From Melampsora larici-populina 98AG31 (lineage: Eukaryota; Basidiomycota; Pucciniomycetes; Pucciniales; Melampsoraceae), in contig NW_006768882.1 in the NCBI RefSeq assembly GCF_000204055.1, positions 1 through 64,000 of the forward strand: 64,000 bases of DNA. The letters run 5' to 3'. The notes under the pieces are model-generated. The model saw nothing but the letters and a program-made list of their open reading frames with translations, had not been told where the DNA came from and did not search any database. The position numbers and the translations under genes were made by a program. Below are positions 23,423 through 33,998 of the stretch, piece by piece. Numbering within the stretch: the stretch's first letter is position 1; each line of letters starts with the position of its first letter.

Positions 23423-24226
23423 GTAAACCTTCACTTTCTGTTGCAGATGGTTTATGCCACCCTGATACGCCTTCAAGCTGATACGCCTTTCGCATTTGAA
23501 CAGTTGATCGTTGTACCTCCAGTACCTCCATGATCGCGTACCTCAATCAGGTCCTTTTGGGACATGTCCGCTTCCTGTACCGAGTCGTGTGTCTGTTATG
23601 TCAAATTGTTTTCATATTATTACTCGGTTCCTTATAGCAATCCCCAAAATGATGTATCTGTTCAATTTCATTAAGTTATGTGTCTCCAAGTATCAGTTGT
23701 TAAAACAAATAGTTATGTGTCTTGTCTCTCTAGTTAGTCCGCCCAAAACATGATTTAGTTTGAAATATTTAGTTTGAAATATGATTCAGTTGCCAAACAT
23801 GCAGTGGTTCTTTTAACATGATTTAGTTTGAAATATGATTCAGTTGCCAAACAAGCAGTGGTTCTTTTGCAAAGCCACAGTTGTCGAACCAGCACCAGAA
23901 AGTACTTAGCACTTTTTGGCCAAATGTGCTCAAGACTTTGAATAACCGTTGTGCTAAAGACTTTCAATAAAAGTCTTTCTCAAAGGCTTTATCTCAGTAA
24001 GTTAATTCAGTAAGTTAGGCTCAACAAAAATCTAAGTTAATTCAGTAAGTTAGGCTCAACAAAAATCAAATATATAATTTCAAATCAAGGCGCAAGAAGA
24101 TTTCGAATAAGATTACAAATTAAGGTGCAAAAGAGACAGACGAATAATTAAAACAAACACAAGAAAAACACCCAAAGACAAGAAAAGACCACAACATAAA
24201 CCAAGGTAGCAAAAATACGGGAAAAC
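23423..24226. other. Convergent intergenic region with two tandem duplications
   Basis: No gene is seen between the 3' ends of the Myb-like gene and the transposase. One duplication (about 23756-23872, unit about 57 bp) repeats TAGTTTGAAATATGATTCAG and the following 35 bases. Another (about 24000-24068, unit about 38 bp) repeats TAAGTTAATTCAGTAAGTTA. The rest is AT-rich. Confidence 0.5.
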
Positions 24227-24421
24227 TCATTGTACAATGGGCAGTCCACCACTCTCCCAGTTGTAGGCCACAGCGTAGTCTCTGACCTTTTCCCGCTTAA
24301 CTCTCCCTCGTTCCATTGCTGCTATATCAGAAAATCCACCAGGTAAACGTTCCACTCCTGCATCGCCTGGCTCTGCAAACACAAGTGCTTCCTCCTCTTC
24401 TTCCCAAGCATTTCCCAGGTC

Positions 24422-25143
24422 TGTTATGATACTGTCTAAGGTAGTCAAGTCCATCCCGATTAGGAAATCAAACGCTACAGTATTAGGTCTGAATTTAGGT
24501 ATCTTCAAGTCGTGTAGAATGTTTCCCTTTTGGGAACATTATTTGTGTGTGGGCTTTATCAAAATGGTTGTGTACGCGTGTCTATTCTGTATCTGTGTAT
24601 CCCCTTGCTTCAGGGTGAAAATTGTGTGTGATTCAGTTTCTCTCTTATATACCCAGGGTCTCTCGAGCTCCTTGTTCCCCCCTCATCGTGTGGAACTTGG
24701 AAGCTTAGAGTACGCACCTTATTTTCTATTTTTTTCTCTTTTCATATTTCACTTCTTGGATGAGTGCTCATGTGTCACGATAGACCTCCCTACCACTCTT
24801 TCCTCCTGCTCACTCGCAGGTAAGGCGTCGACTTTCTCCGCCAGTCTTTCGTGAATCTTTCTTTGAGTCTTACAACTCATCTATAACCTGTCTGTCCAGG
24901 TAAATCTTGTGTTCTCTTAAAGTTCTTTTATTTTTCTCTTTACTAGAAGTGGAATGTTATGATCGTGTGGAACTTGGAAGCTTAGAACCTCCCTACCACT
25001 CTTTCCTCCTGCTCACTCGCAGGTAAGGCGTCGACTTTCTCCGCCAGTCTTTCGTGAATCTTTCTTTGAGTCTTACAACTCATCTATAACCTGTCTGTCC
25101 AGGTTACACGCGTTGAATTTCTTCCGCGTCTCTCATCATTTCA
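24422..25143 (+). repeat. copia 5' LTR (722 bp)
   Basis: TG...CA ends. It is longer than the 3' LTR because a segment (GTGTGGAACTTGGAAGCTTAG and the following splice-like block) is repeated around 24963-25100 after a unique AT-rich stretch. A TATA-like TTATATACCC lies at about 24645. Confidence 0.9.
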
Positions 25144-25156
25144 TGGTAGCGAGAGT
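25144..25156 (+). promoter_or_regulatory. copia primer-binding site
   Basis: TGGTAGCGAGAG directly follows the LTR. TGGTAGC is the usual start of a site complementary to initiator tRNA-Met. Confidence 0.65.
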
Positions 25157-25207
25157 CCCTACGACTCGATCACTCCTTTACTCAAAGACCTCATCTAAAG
25201 ACTGTTT

Positions 25208-26212
25208 ATGTCATCGCCACATCCTGTGCTAGCCGACGCCAACGACCAATCCGAAGATTCCACATCCAATACTTCTTCATCAAAGACTCACAAACCATCT
25301 TCTCAAGAACCTCTTCCCAATCTCTTATCTACATCATCGTCAAACTTCACAAGAATGACTGATAAGGATGAACTGAAGTTTTTTGGCACTCCGCTTCAAC
25401 AATTCGTTCAGAAGCTCAACTTGATTCTGTCGAAATACACGATTGACAACAAACTTTCTGACGGGAATTTTCCTGAATGGTCACTCGAAATTAAAAGAGT
25501 GTTGAAAATCATTGATTATCACAAATATCTCTCCAAATCCGATTTCAAAGCGCCTTCTTTGACTGATGAACAACATCTGAAAGTCAAACTCGTGATCTCT
25601 GTGTGGCTTCTTGGACTGATGGATAGCCAGAACAAAACTAGGTGTCAAACCATGTTGAAGTTGGCAAACTGTAACAACTCGGAAGATGAAAATGAAGATA
25701 GCGAAGACGAGGATGACTTTGATTATGAACCGTATCTGATCTGGAAGTTTCTCAAGAATCACCACCAGAAAATATCGGAAGCTGGTCTACAAACCATTGA
25801 AGACACAATCAGCGATATGAAGATTCTGAGCTCTGATTCATTCAAAGTGCACTGTGACAAGTTCAACAACTTGATCGCCAACTTTGTTAAGTACAAAGGA
25901 CAAATTTCATCTGCCTCTGCCGCTTACAAACTCATCAAAACGGTCAAATCTCGAATGAATGAAAACGTGTCTGAGAACATATACTCAAAAGTTGTTCCTC
26001 TCACCAGAGAAGGAGTAGTTCAGTATCTTATTGATTATGAAGCTAGAAATGGAGGTTTCACTACTCCGGCTATCATTGAAGCAAGTCAAGCGACTGTAAA
26101 CCATCACTTTGAAGCTGCTCGTACCACTTACTCAATCCCTCAAAGCAGTGCTGCTCAAGCCTCTGGAGGAAATCAACGTCGTTTCCGACCAAAATGTACT
26201 GAACACAGATGT
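25208..26212 (+). CDS. copia Gag
   Basis: ATG at 25208; the Gag-like part is about 335 residues. It has a Ser/Thr-rich start, a UBN2-like Gag core (about residues 55-250; PEWSLEIKRVLKIIDYH, VWLLGLMDS) with an acidic insert (EDENEDSEDEDDF), and ends with the start of a zinc knuckle (KCTEHRC). The same frame runs on to 26653 but is no longer copia-like after 26212. The reading continues in the pol frame (-1) as RSTTHTPEKC, which completes the knuckle. Either a frameshift mutation or a recoding site lies near 26205. Confidence 0.75.
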
Positions 26213-29200
26213 ATCGCTCCACCACCCATACTCCTGAAAAATGTTTCACCAAACCTGAAAATCGCAGTGCTCGTGATCTTTGGATTGCTCAAATGGAGGC
26301 AAGACGAAACGGAAATCATGGAAATTGTTTTCGAAATCAATCCCAGACTCCAAGTGTCAACGGCATCAAACAAGTCTCATTACCTTCAGCTAGTCCTGCT
26401 TTTGCCTCCTCGAACCCGTTCGCTTCCCTTCATATCTTTCTTGACGAAGATAGCGTTTCTGTGTCAGCTTCCGCCTCAGAAACATTCAAAGCATCTCATA
26501 CCGTATTCGATGACGACACTCCTGCTGCGAACCTGGTCAACGAGAGCAGTGGTCACTGGGCTCTGTATGACACCGTGGCGACTCATTATATGTTCAAAAA
26601 CGATCAACTGTTTGCCTCTATGTCAAAAATTGAAGATTTGTCCAAACGACTGAAACTCGCGGGAGGAGATGTGTCTCTTGCTGTTCACTCTACCGGTACG
26701 GTGCAACTAAAATCAGGTACTGGCAAAATGTTTGAGTTGAACAACAGTCTTTATGTGCCGGAACTGGCTCAAAACTTATTGGCTGGAGGTGCTATGCTTC
26801 GTAAAGGAGTTCAGGTCCTGATTCATCCCAACGACTCAAATTGTTTCTTGCTTGTATTCAAAGGAGAGGCCTTGTTCAACGGAGTGTTTGCTGCAAAAAA
26901 TCTCATGTATGTAGCTCTCGAACCGGTGAGTCCAACTTTTGACTCAAAGGCATCATCAACTCAAGCTGAAGATGTGACTCAACTTCAACACCGTTGTTTA
27001 GGGCATCTGAGCAACCGTTATCTCAGGTTAATGTGCAAACACAAAAGTGTGCAGGGTCTGACAGAAGACCTAACTCAATTAAAACACTGTGATATCTGTT
27101 CTCTATCCAAGAACACTAAAATCCCTCACTCTTCAACTAGGCCCAGGGCTTTTCGACATCTAGAAAATGTACATGTTGATCTCAGTGGCATAATCAGGGT
27201 CAAAGGATTGAAAAATGAAATGTACTACACCTTATTTTGTGATGACTATTCATCTTTTCGTCACATCTACTTTATGCAATCTAAATCAAAAGAAGAAGTG
27301 TTCAACATTTTTAAGACCTATCTCGCCATGGCTGAACGTCAAACTTGTGTGAAGTTGAAGCAATTTACCCTTGACAGAGGAGGTGAATTTCTCAATGACC
27401 TCCTGGGTACCAAACTTCGTGAGCGCGGGATTGTTCTTCACCTCACAGCCGCACATTCTCCTGAAGAAAATGGCGTGTCAGAACGTGGTAATCGCACCAT
27501 AAGCACAAAAGCTAGATCCATGATGTTGGAATCGAAGATGCCTTTGCGATTCTGGGTACAAGCATGTAGCACTGCAGTTTTTGTTTTTCTCACAACTCGT
27601 ACTGTCACAGCTGCTCTTAGCAACAATCGCACACCGTTTGAAGTTTGGCATTTCAGAAAACCATTGGTACAGCATTTGAAAGTCTTTGGTTGCTTGGCCT
27701 ATGCTTTAATCAGAAAAGAAATCAGAGGTTCGAAATTCAACCCAGTCAGCAGTCATGGTGTTCTAGTCGGTTATGATGAGGACAATTTTAACTATCAGAT
27801 CTATGATCTGACCTCTCATAAAATCATCATCACGCATCACGCTACATTCAATGAAGATCTCTTTCCTTTCGGAAATGATCCGGTCACTAGGCTATCTCCT
27901 CTTCCTCCAACAAGCGAGGGAGTCAACATTCGATTCTTTGACGACGACTCTGATGATGAGCATTTTGAAGAGGTCCTGGAGCCGACTGACTCTGATAATC
28001 GTCCTGAGGTTCCTACAGTTCTTGATCCTAACCCGCCAGCCATTAAAGTATCCCCAGACGTTCGTCGCTCAGGCAGAGTGAAGCAAGTAGTTAAGTACAC
28101 AGCCACTGCCGTGTGTGATGATATCAAAGTCTCTTCCTTGATCGCTAAGTGGGAGTCTGCTCAACATTTAAACTGTGGAGTTCCCGAATGCAATATGGTA
28201 ACTACGACTCATGATGTGCCTAGATCATACTCAAAGGCCGTGTCTGGACCTGAAGGAGACGAATGGATGAATGCCTGCAAGAAAGAGATCCAAGCAATGC
28301 GTGACAAGAAAGTGTGGGTTCTGGTAGACAGACCCAAAAATTGTAACGTCATCAGAGGGCTCTGGTTGTTCAGAAAGAAACCTACGGCAGATCCCAACAA
28401 AAAGTTCAAGTTCAAGTCTCGTTACGTGGCCATGGGTAACACTCAGATACACGGAATCGACTACTTTGACACCTTCGCTCCGACTGGAAAGCCCACCTCT
28501 TTCCGACTCTTCATTGCACTTGCTGCCATCAATGGCTGGGAAGTACACCTCATGGACGCCATTACAGCTTTTCTCAACAGTGACCTTGACAAAGAGATAT
28601 ACGTAGAGCAACCTGAAGGCTTCGTAGTACCCGGTGAAGAACATCTAGTGTGCCGGCTGCTTAAATCTCTATATGGTCTTAAACAGGCTCCTAAGTGCTG
28701 GCAGGATGACGTCAAAGAATTCTTGATTAGCATTAACTTCATTCAATGCGAAGTAGACCATTGTGTATACATCAGATGTGTAGATAACCTGTTCACTGCT
28801 GTTTATGTACATGTTGATGATCTCACCATTACAGGCAATGATATTCTTTCATTCAAAGCTGAAATCTCAAAACGGTGGGAAATGGAGGACCTCGGATTGG
28901 CTACAACAGTTGTGGGCATTGAAGTCAAACGTGAAAGTGAAAGTGTTTACTCGATATGTCAGGAAGTGTACGCTACAAAAATCCTTCAACGTTTTGATTC
29001 CTTGGATCTGAAACCCGCTAGTACACCTCTCCCACCTGGACTCAAACTATTCAAGCCAAGTTTAGACGAAATTGAGGATTTTGCCTGCAAGAAACTACCA
29101 TACCGAAGCATCGTTGGTTCTCTCATGTATCTCGCACAATGCACCAGACCCGACCTGGCCTACGCAGTAGGTGTGCTTTCTCAGCATCTTGACTGGCCGG

Positions 29201-29796
29201 GATTTCAGCACTGGAATGCTGCAAACCATGTTCTTCGTTACCTTGTGGGAACCGTCAACTACGGTATTCGCTATTCTGGAGAATCACCAAACGAACCGGT
29301 CAAAGGTCTCAAGAGTCAGCACTGTCCTCAGGCCTTGTGTGATGCAGACTGGGCAGGGGACAAAGATACTCGCAGGTCAACCACAGGCTATTTATTCATC
29401 TTGGCAGGTGGTGCAGTATCCTGGTGTAGCAAACTTCAACCCACTGTGGCATTATCATCGACTGAGGCAGAGTATCGTGCCATTACTGAAGCCGGTCAAG
29501 AGCTCCTGTGGCTAAGAACTATGCTGACAAAACTCGGTTATGAAGACTCAGATCCAACAATCCTCAAGAGTGACAACATGGGTGCGATTCACTTAACCAA
29601 CAAATCAATCTTTCATGCAAGAACAAAGCATGTTGAAATCCACTACCACTGGATCAGAGAAGTGGTAAAAGCTGGAAAGCTAACTGTTCAACACTGCCCT
29701 ACTCATCTCATGACAGCTGATCTTCTAACAAAGTCCCTAGGTTCTGCTCAATTTACTCACCTTCGCAAAATCTTAGGACTCAAACCTATCCCGTGA
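26209..29796 (+). CDS. copia Pol: protease, integrase, reverse transcriptase, RNase H
   Basis: 1,195 residues without a stop. Order: end of the knuckle; protease with the active-site box written DTVATHYM, where a Gly is expected after DT; integrase with the HHCC finger (RCLGH, CDIC), then D in VHVDLSG, D in TLDRGGEF and E in PEENGVSERG; reverse transcriptase with MDAITAFLN and YVHVDDLTI; RNase H with CDADWAGDKDTRRS, SSTEAEY and KSDNMGAI. The length is normal for a copia pol without Gag. The Gly-to-Val change next to the catalytic Asp probably inactivates the protease. All other key residues are kept. The frame overlaps the Gag frame. Confidence 0.9.
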   Translation: MYRSTTHTPEKCFTKPENRSARDLWIAQMEARRNGNHGNCFRNQSQTPSVNGIKQVSLPSASPAFASSNPFASLHIFLDEDSVSVSASASETFKASHTVFDDDTPAANLVNESSGHWALYDTVATHYMFKNDQLFASMSKIEDLSKRLKLAGGDVSLAVHSTGTVQLKSGTGKMFELNNSLYVPELAQNLLAGGAMLRKGVQVLIHPNDSNCFLLVFKGEALFNGVFAAKNLMYVALEPVSPTFDSKASSTQAEDVTQLQHRCLGHLSNRYLRLMCKHKSVQGLTEDLTQLKHCDICSLSKNTKIPHSSTRPRAFRHLENVHVDLSGIIRVKGLKNEMYYTLFCDDYSSFRHIYFMQSKSKEEVFNIFKTYLAMAERQTCVKLKQFTLDRGGEFLNDLLGTKLRERGIVLHLTAAHSPEENGVSERGNRTISTKARSMMLESKMPLRFWVQACSTAVFVFLTTRTVTAALSNNRTPFEVWHFRKPLVQHLKVFGCLAYALIRKEIRGSKFNPVSSHGVLVGYDEDNFNYQIYDLTSHKIIITHHATFNEDLFPFGNDPVTRLSPLPPTSEGVNIRFFDDDSDDEHFEEVLEPTDSDNRPEVPTVLDPNPPAIKVSPDVRRSGRVKQVVKYTATAVCDDIKVSSLIAKWESAQHLNCGVPECNMVTTTHDVPRSYSKAVSGPEGDEWMNACKKEIQAMRDKKVWVLVDRPKNCNVIRGLWLFRKKPTADPNKKFKFKSRYVAMGNTQIHGIDYFDTFAPTGKPTSFRLFIALAAINGWEVHLMDAITAFLNSDLDKEIYVEQPEGFVVPGEEHLVCRLLKSLYGLKQAPKCWQDDVKEFLISINFIQCEVDHCVYIRCVDNLFTAVYVHVDDLTITGNDILSFKAEISKRWEMEDLGLATTVVGIEVKRESESVYSICQEVYATKILQRFDSLDLKPASTPLPPGLKLFKPSLDEIEDFACKKLPYRSIVGSLMYLAQCTRPDLAYAVGVLSQHLDWPGFQHWNAANHVLRYLVGTVNYGIRYSGESPNEPVKGLKSQHCPQALCDADWAGDKDTRRSTTGYLFILAGGAVSWCSKLQPTVALSSTEAEYRAITEAGQELLWLRTMLTKLGYEDSDPTILKSDNMGAIHLTNKSIFHARTKHVEIHYHWIREVVKAGKLTVQHCPTHLMTADLLTKSLGSAQFTHLRKILGLKPIP

Positions 29797-29798
29797 TG

Positions 29799-29812
29799 AA
29801 CTTGAGGGGGCG
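29799..29812 (+). promoter_or_regulatory. copia polypurine tract
   Basis: GAACTTGAGGGGG lies just upstream of the 3' LTR and just after the pol stop, the position for plus-strand priming. Confidence 0.75.
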
Positions 29813-30410
29813 TGTTATGATACTGTCTAAGGTAGTCAAGTCCATCCCGATTAGGAAATCAAACGCTACAGTATTAGGTCTGAATTCAGGTATCTTCAAG
29901 TCGTGTAGAATGTTTCCCTTTTGGGAACATTATTTGTGTGTGGGCTTTATCAAAATGGTTGTGTACGCGTGTCTAGTCTGTATCTGTGTATCCCCTTGCT
30001 TCAGGGTGAAAATTGTGTGCGATTCAGTTTCTCTCTTATATACCCAGGGTCTCTCAAGCTCCTTGTTCCCCCCTCATCGTGTGGAACTTGGAAGCTTAGA
30101 GTACGCACCTTATTTTCTATTTTTTCTCTTTTCATATTTCACTTCTTGGATGAGTGCTCATGTGTCACGATAGACCTCCCTACCACTCTTTCCTCCTGCT
30201 CACTCGCAGGTAAGGCATCGACTTTCTCCGCCAGTCTTTCGTGAATCTTTCTTTGAGTCTTACAACTCATCTATAACCTGTCTGTCCAGGTAAGGCGTCG
30301 ACTTTCTCCGCCAGTCTTTCGTGAATCTTTCTTTGAGTCTTACAACTCATCTATAACCTGTCTGTCCAGGTTACACGCGTTGAATTTCTTCCGCGTCTCT
30401 CATCATTTCA
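29813..30410 (+). repeat. copia 3' LTR (598 bp)
   Basis: Same ends as the 5' LTR. It carries its own tandem duplication of about 85 bp (GTAAGGCATCGACTTTCTCC at about 30209 and again at about 30291), which the 5' LTR lacks at this place. Only a few single-base differences from the 5' LTR are visible. Confidence 0.9.
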
Positions 30411-31740
30411 AGGTCAGCTAGCATATTATTGAGAATGACACAACACTGGATCCATCTTAATATGTGATACATATCACCCCTTTCATTCAACACTAATCGT
30501 AATGCTTGCAAAGACCCCCATCGTAGTTTACACACACCAATTGCATGTTCATTTCGAACCCGTGATTTGGCGATATACCAGTTGAAGTCGCGGTTGCGTT
30601 CGACCTCAGCTGCCTGCCCTTTGTACGAGGGCACGACAGTTTCTGAGGCAACATATGCAGAGTCCGCCAGGAGATATTGGCCTGAGTCACACATCGGTCA
30701 AATCACAGTTATCGTAGGGTTCCAACGAGAGATGGAGATTATAACATACCTTCATCAAAATACTTATCGGGGTTTGTTGCTATGTCAGTTTTCGAGTAAA
30801 CCGTGCTGTCACAGCATGAGCCGGGCCAGCCAGCGTACACATACGTGATTCGCCTATCACAGTCGCATATTACCTGAACATTCAGGGAATATCGATGTTT
30901 GCGATCGAAAAAGACCTCGCCGTCTTGACCGGGTCTCTGATACAGCGGAATTGTGGTGCCATCGACGAATCCGACACAGCCAGGAAACCCTTCGTTTGAC
31001 ATGACAGTGCTGATGGCCTGGCGTCTGTTTGAGTCCGGCCACTTCAGGTAATGGGAACCAACATCCAGTATTGCGGATATCACTCTTCGAGTGCAGTTGA
31101 TGACTGTTCCGCGAGAGACCTTGTAATTTCTAGCAAATCTGCCGACTGAAGCCGCATTCCCATTGCTTCCTAGACGTTCGAGAGTAATTGCTAGTTGCTT
31201 TGCTACAGGAGGTTGACGGTTGTTGCTGGTCGATATGAAACTCGGGTCCAATTTGATCATTTCAAGCAGGGCATTGAACCCTTCGGGGGTGGTTCGCATG
31301 GCTTGTCGGAACTCTGTCCTTCTCGAACGCAGCATGTCGCGTAGATCGAACGGAATCGCTGAAGGGATATGGACTCGCTGGTGAAGGTAACGAGAAGAGG
31401 TGACATGTGTCAGCATGTCACCCCACTCTTCTTCGTCATCAAAGATTCCATCGTATAGGTTCGCCATAAAACGGTCGTTCCGGAAAAAAAGGTGGCCGTC
31501 GCTGGGGTCGAGTTGCCGTCCGGTCATTCCAGGAATCGAAACCGTCGAGTTCATGTGAGCGAAAAGGCATAATGTGGTGAGGTCTCTGATCACCGTGGTT
31601 CTGTCGGAGACCCGTGGCATGATGTATGAGGAGGGTACGAGATGGCGCAGGAGGAAAATAAACGGGTTAATCTCGCGAAAAACTGAGGCTTGTGGGTGAT
31701 CAATCGGAACGAATACCGAGAAAAAAAGTTCCATGATCAA

Positions 31741-32410
31741 AAAAAGACTCGTTAGAACTCACAAAAAAAATATCCACAAGTGCCGTGGCATGATTTGTGC
31801 CAAAAAAAAGACGGTATCGAGCGGGTTGACCTGGTTTTCAAGACCGTAAAACTCAAATTTAAAGCCTCCGGAGAATAGCGAACACCGAATTTGAGGTTTG
31901 GAAACCTCTGAAATTTCAGGTCGCAACACTGCGACGGGGGTGTCCGCAAATCTTAACTTGAACCCCCCTAATACAATTTCATCAAATTGGAGTTCTTTTT
32001 TTTTATTTTGAAGATACAATGATATGATGGTTTCACCTTATATTTATTTTCTTTTTTCTCGGGTTTGATTTTCCATTTATCAAGGCTTTGATTTTCTTTG
32101 ATCACGGCTTTGATTCATCACGGCTTTGATTCCTCTCGGCTTTGAAGTCTTGTTTAGTTGTATTTAGAAATTCAAATTTCAACTTGAACTTGATTTTGAT
32201 CTTTTCTCGATATCCTCAAAATCCTACAATCCACTGTCATCCCAAAAGTTAGTCTAGAAAAATTATTTGATAAACATTTTGATCTTCAACTTTATCATCA
32301 TCAAATACTCAAACGATTATATCCAGCTCATTATCTATTCAACTTGGACCTAACTCAATCTCTGAATTCACAACTTTTACAACTTCTGTGGCTATCAAAC
32401 TTTTACATTC
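31741..32410. other. Right end of Harbinger and promoter side of the RRM gene
   Basis: 31741-31968 is the 5' non-coding part of the transposase up to the GGGGGGTTCAAGT terminus. From 31969 to 32410 there is AT-rich, gene-free sequence upstream of the RRM gene, including three copies of CACGGCTTTGATT-like text at 32100-32145. A T-rich 55-bp stretch at 31995-32048 is repeated at 33999-34049. Confidence 0.45.
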
Positions 32411-33298
32411 ATGTCTGCTCCAGTACCAGCCTCTACAGATGAATCGAAAGAAATCAAACTACTACCACCTTCTATCTCAGTACACTTCAAATGCTTACCG
32501 ATTCGGGCTGATGCAGATGATTTGAAGAAACTTTTGGCATCACTTGGTTTTCAAGTACAATCCACCAGAATTATATATGATCACACGACTGGCTTAAGCA
32601 AATGCTATGGTTTTGCTCTCTTCCATAGTCTAGAGCATGCTCAGAGTTTTATCGATCGGTTTTTCCCTAGTATTCCTTGGAAGTATCCTGATGGTTCAGC
32701 TCCTGAAGGATCCGATTTCATTATCAAAGTGAATTATAGCCTTAATAGAAATATCCTCAAAAACAATCAGCGAAAATCAATGGAGACTCCCAATAATCAA
32801 CTCACCAAAAACTTGCACATTGTCAAAACTGTCGATACAGCTAATGGAAATATCCTCAAAAACAATGAGCCAAAATCAATGGAGACTCTCAATAATCAAC
32901 TCACCAAAAACTTGCACACTGTCAAAACTGTTGATACAGCTAATCCAAGTATTTCCTTTTTCTTCTTCTGTGGTTGTCACCCTGATATGAAGTGATCACT
33001 AACATGATTTATACGTCCAATTGTCATCAATCCAGGTAAAGTGACAACCTCATCCAGCAGCTCACCTACCTTAATTCGACTACGACTATCATCTGCAAAG
33101 ATTCGAGAAGTGAATACTCAAGAAGTCAATACTGCTGAAATGACAACCTCCGTTTCTGGAAATGACGAATTTCTTGATTTAGACCCAACGAAATTCATAT
33201 TTGGTCGTACTTGTTTCCTATGTCAATCAAAGATGAAGCTGCTTGAAACGCCAGAAGAACACATGCAAAGCGAGGCACACAAGTTAATGCTGTTCTGA
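32411..33298 (+). CDS. RRM plus C2H2 zinc finger protein
   Basis: Exons 32411..32948 and 33036..33298 (87-nt GT-AG intron), 266 residues. Residues about 20-115 form an RNA recognition motif (SVHFKCLPIRADADDLKKLL; RNP1-like KCYGFALF). Next come two copies of a 33-residue repeat (NILKNN...VKTVDTAN), a Ser-rich linker, then a C2H2 finger, CFLCQSKMKLLETPEEHMQSEAH, near the end. RRM plus a late C2H2 finger of the type LXXHXXSEXH recalls RBM5/RBM10-like splicing factors, but no G-patch or OCRE is visible. The true 3' end is uncertain, because the frames at 33390-33847 may be further exons. A host gene in my view. Confidence 0.55.
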
Positions 33299-33389
33299 CC
33301 CTTTTCAACTGAAGACTTATGTTTCCCCCATGACTTGGTCACGCCTGGAACTGACCTGAACTTTGAATCGTTTTTCTGTGGATTTATAA

Positions 33390-33850
33390 ATGCCACAGAT
33401 GAAGTCACAAAGTGAATTCTATCGATCGCAATTCCAGATTTTCAATGATCAACTCAAGTCCGACCCTGTTCCTATTCATTATATAATTGGCGAGGCAAAA
33501 GCTCAATCAGGCCAGAAGTGTGGGCATGGTGGGCCGAGGACTACACAAGCCATACATGATGTAAATTCGTAGCCTTTCTTGATTTTTATTCTTTCTCTTG
33601 ATCTGAATTGGTTTTTTTTGATTCATAAATGCAACAGGTGCAAAAAGATGACGACAGCAGCTCTCCACCACTCATGAAGCGCGGGCGAGGCCGGCCAAAG
33701 AAAATAACCCAAGACGGGAACGCTGTAAAGAAGCGCCGTCCAAAGGAATCAGCCGAAGGCGGGAACGCGGTAAAGAAGCCCCGGCCAAGTGAATCAGCCG
33801 GAACAATATCAAGAAGCGCCGGCGAGGTCAGCCAAGGAACGAGCTGAAGA
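33390..33850 (+). CDS. Possible 3' exons with an AT-hook (uncertain)
   Basis: Two open stretches that would splice together: MKSQSEFYRSQFQIFNDQLKS to IHDV (about 33399-33560), then VQKDDDSSSPPLMKRGRGRPKK onward (33640-33847). The second has an AT-hook-like core RGRGRPKK and two near-repeats of DGNAVKKRRPKES. A related GCCGGCCAAGG repeat continues past the stop. No in-frame splice from the zinc-finger exon was found, so this may be part of the RRM gene, a separate small gene or decayed sequence. Confidence 0.3.
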
Positions 33851-33998
33851 CGCAACACAATATTACGAAGCGTAAGGCAGGCCGGCCAAGGAAATTACCT
33901 GAAGCCGACAACAATTGAAATGATAGCCTTCCTGTAACAAGCTAATTGCATAGGCAAATATTGTTCTTTTGAATATCTTCATAAGTATCAATAGTTCA

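Larger units (their letters stand above)
24422..30410 (+). mobile_element. Ty1/copia retrotransposon, complete with target duplication
   Basis: LTRs start TGTTATGATACTG and end ATCATTTCA. The 5-bp target duplication is AGGTC on both sides (24417-24421 and 30411-30415). A primer-binding site and a polypurine tract are present, and pol is one open frame. The two LTRs are nearly identical outside two different internal duplications, so the insertion is recent. It lies in the C-terminal coding part of the Harbinger transposase. Confidence 0.95.
24227..31740 (-). pseudogene. PIF/Harbinger (HARBI1-type) DDE transposase, split by copia
   Basis: Minus-strand exons: 30750..31740, then 30416..30681 (68-nt intron), continuing after the copia insert at 24227..24421. 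The joined frame is 483 residues without internal stops. A helix-turn-helix-like region (VGRFARNYKVSRGTVINC) precedes the DDE_4-type core: first aspartate in GFVDGTTIPL, second in GWPGSCCDSTV, and the glutamate in VRNEHAIGVCKLRW. The C-terminus reads NNMLADL, then GNAWEEEEEALVF across the copia site. An alternative start, MPRVSD, is at 31620. Apart from the insertion the gene looks intact, so the Harbinger copy was probably young when copia landed. The transposase cuts and integrates the element's DNA in the nucleus (family knowledge). Confidence 0.85.
9875..31968. mobile_element. PIF/Harbinger element, split by hAT-2 and copia
   Basis: Both proposed ends begin GGGGGGTTCAAGT (9875-9887 on plus; 31968 back to about 31956 on minus) and both are bordered by TA. 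Removing hAT-2 with one 7-bp target copy and copia with one 5-bp copy leaves about 5.15 kb with two convergent genes: a Myb/SANT-like gene (+) and a HARBI1-type transposase (-). Two genes of these kinds are the normal content of PIF/Harbinger elements. Caveats: the shared terminal repeat is short, and the flank is only TA, whereas Harbinger elements usually duplicate a 3-bp TWA. The limits are therefore a proposal; the transposase itself is secure. Confidence 0.5.

Noticed and set aside
25208..26653. A single 481-residue Gag protein
   Set aside because: After about 26212 the frame loses copia resemblance while the other frame carries the second half of the zinc knuckle and pol; the tail is a shadow frame.
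33223..33850. CRISPR-like or regulatory array in the GGCCGGCCAAGG repeats
   Set aside because: The repeats are short, irregular and continue the coding repeat of the AT-hook frame; a eukaryotic window gives no reason for CRISPR.
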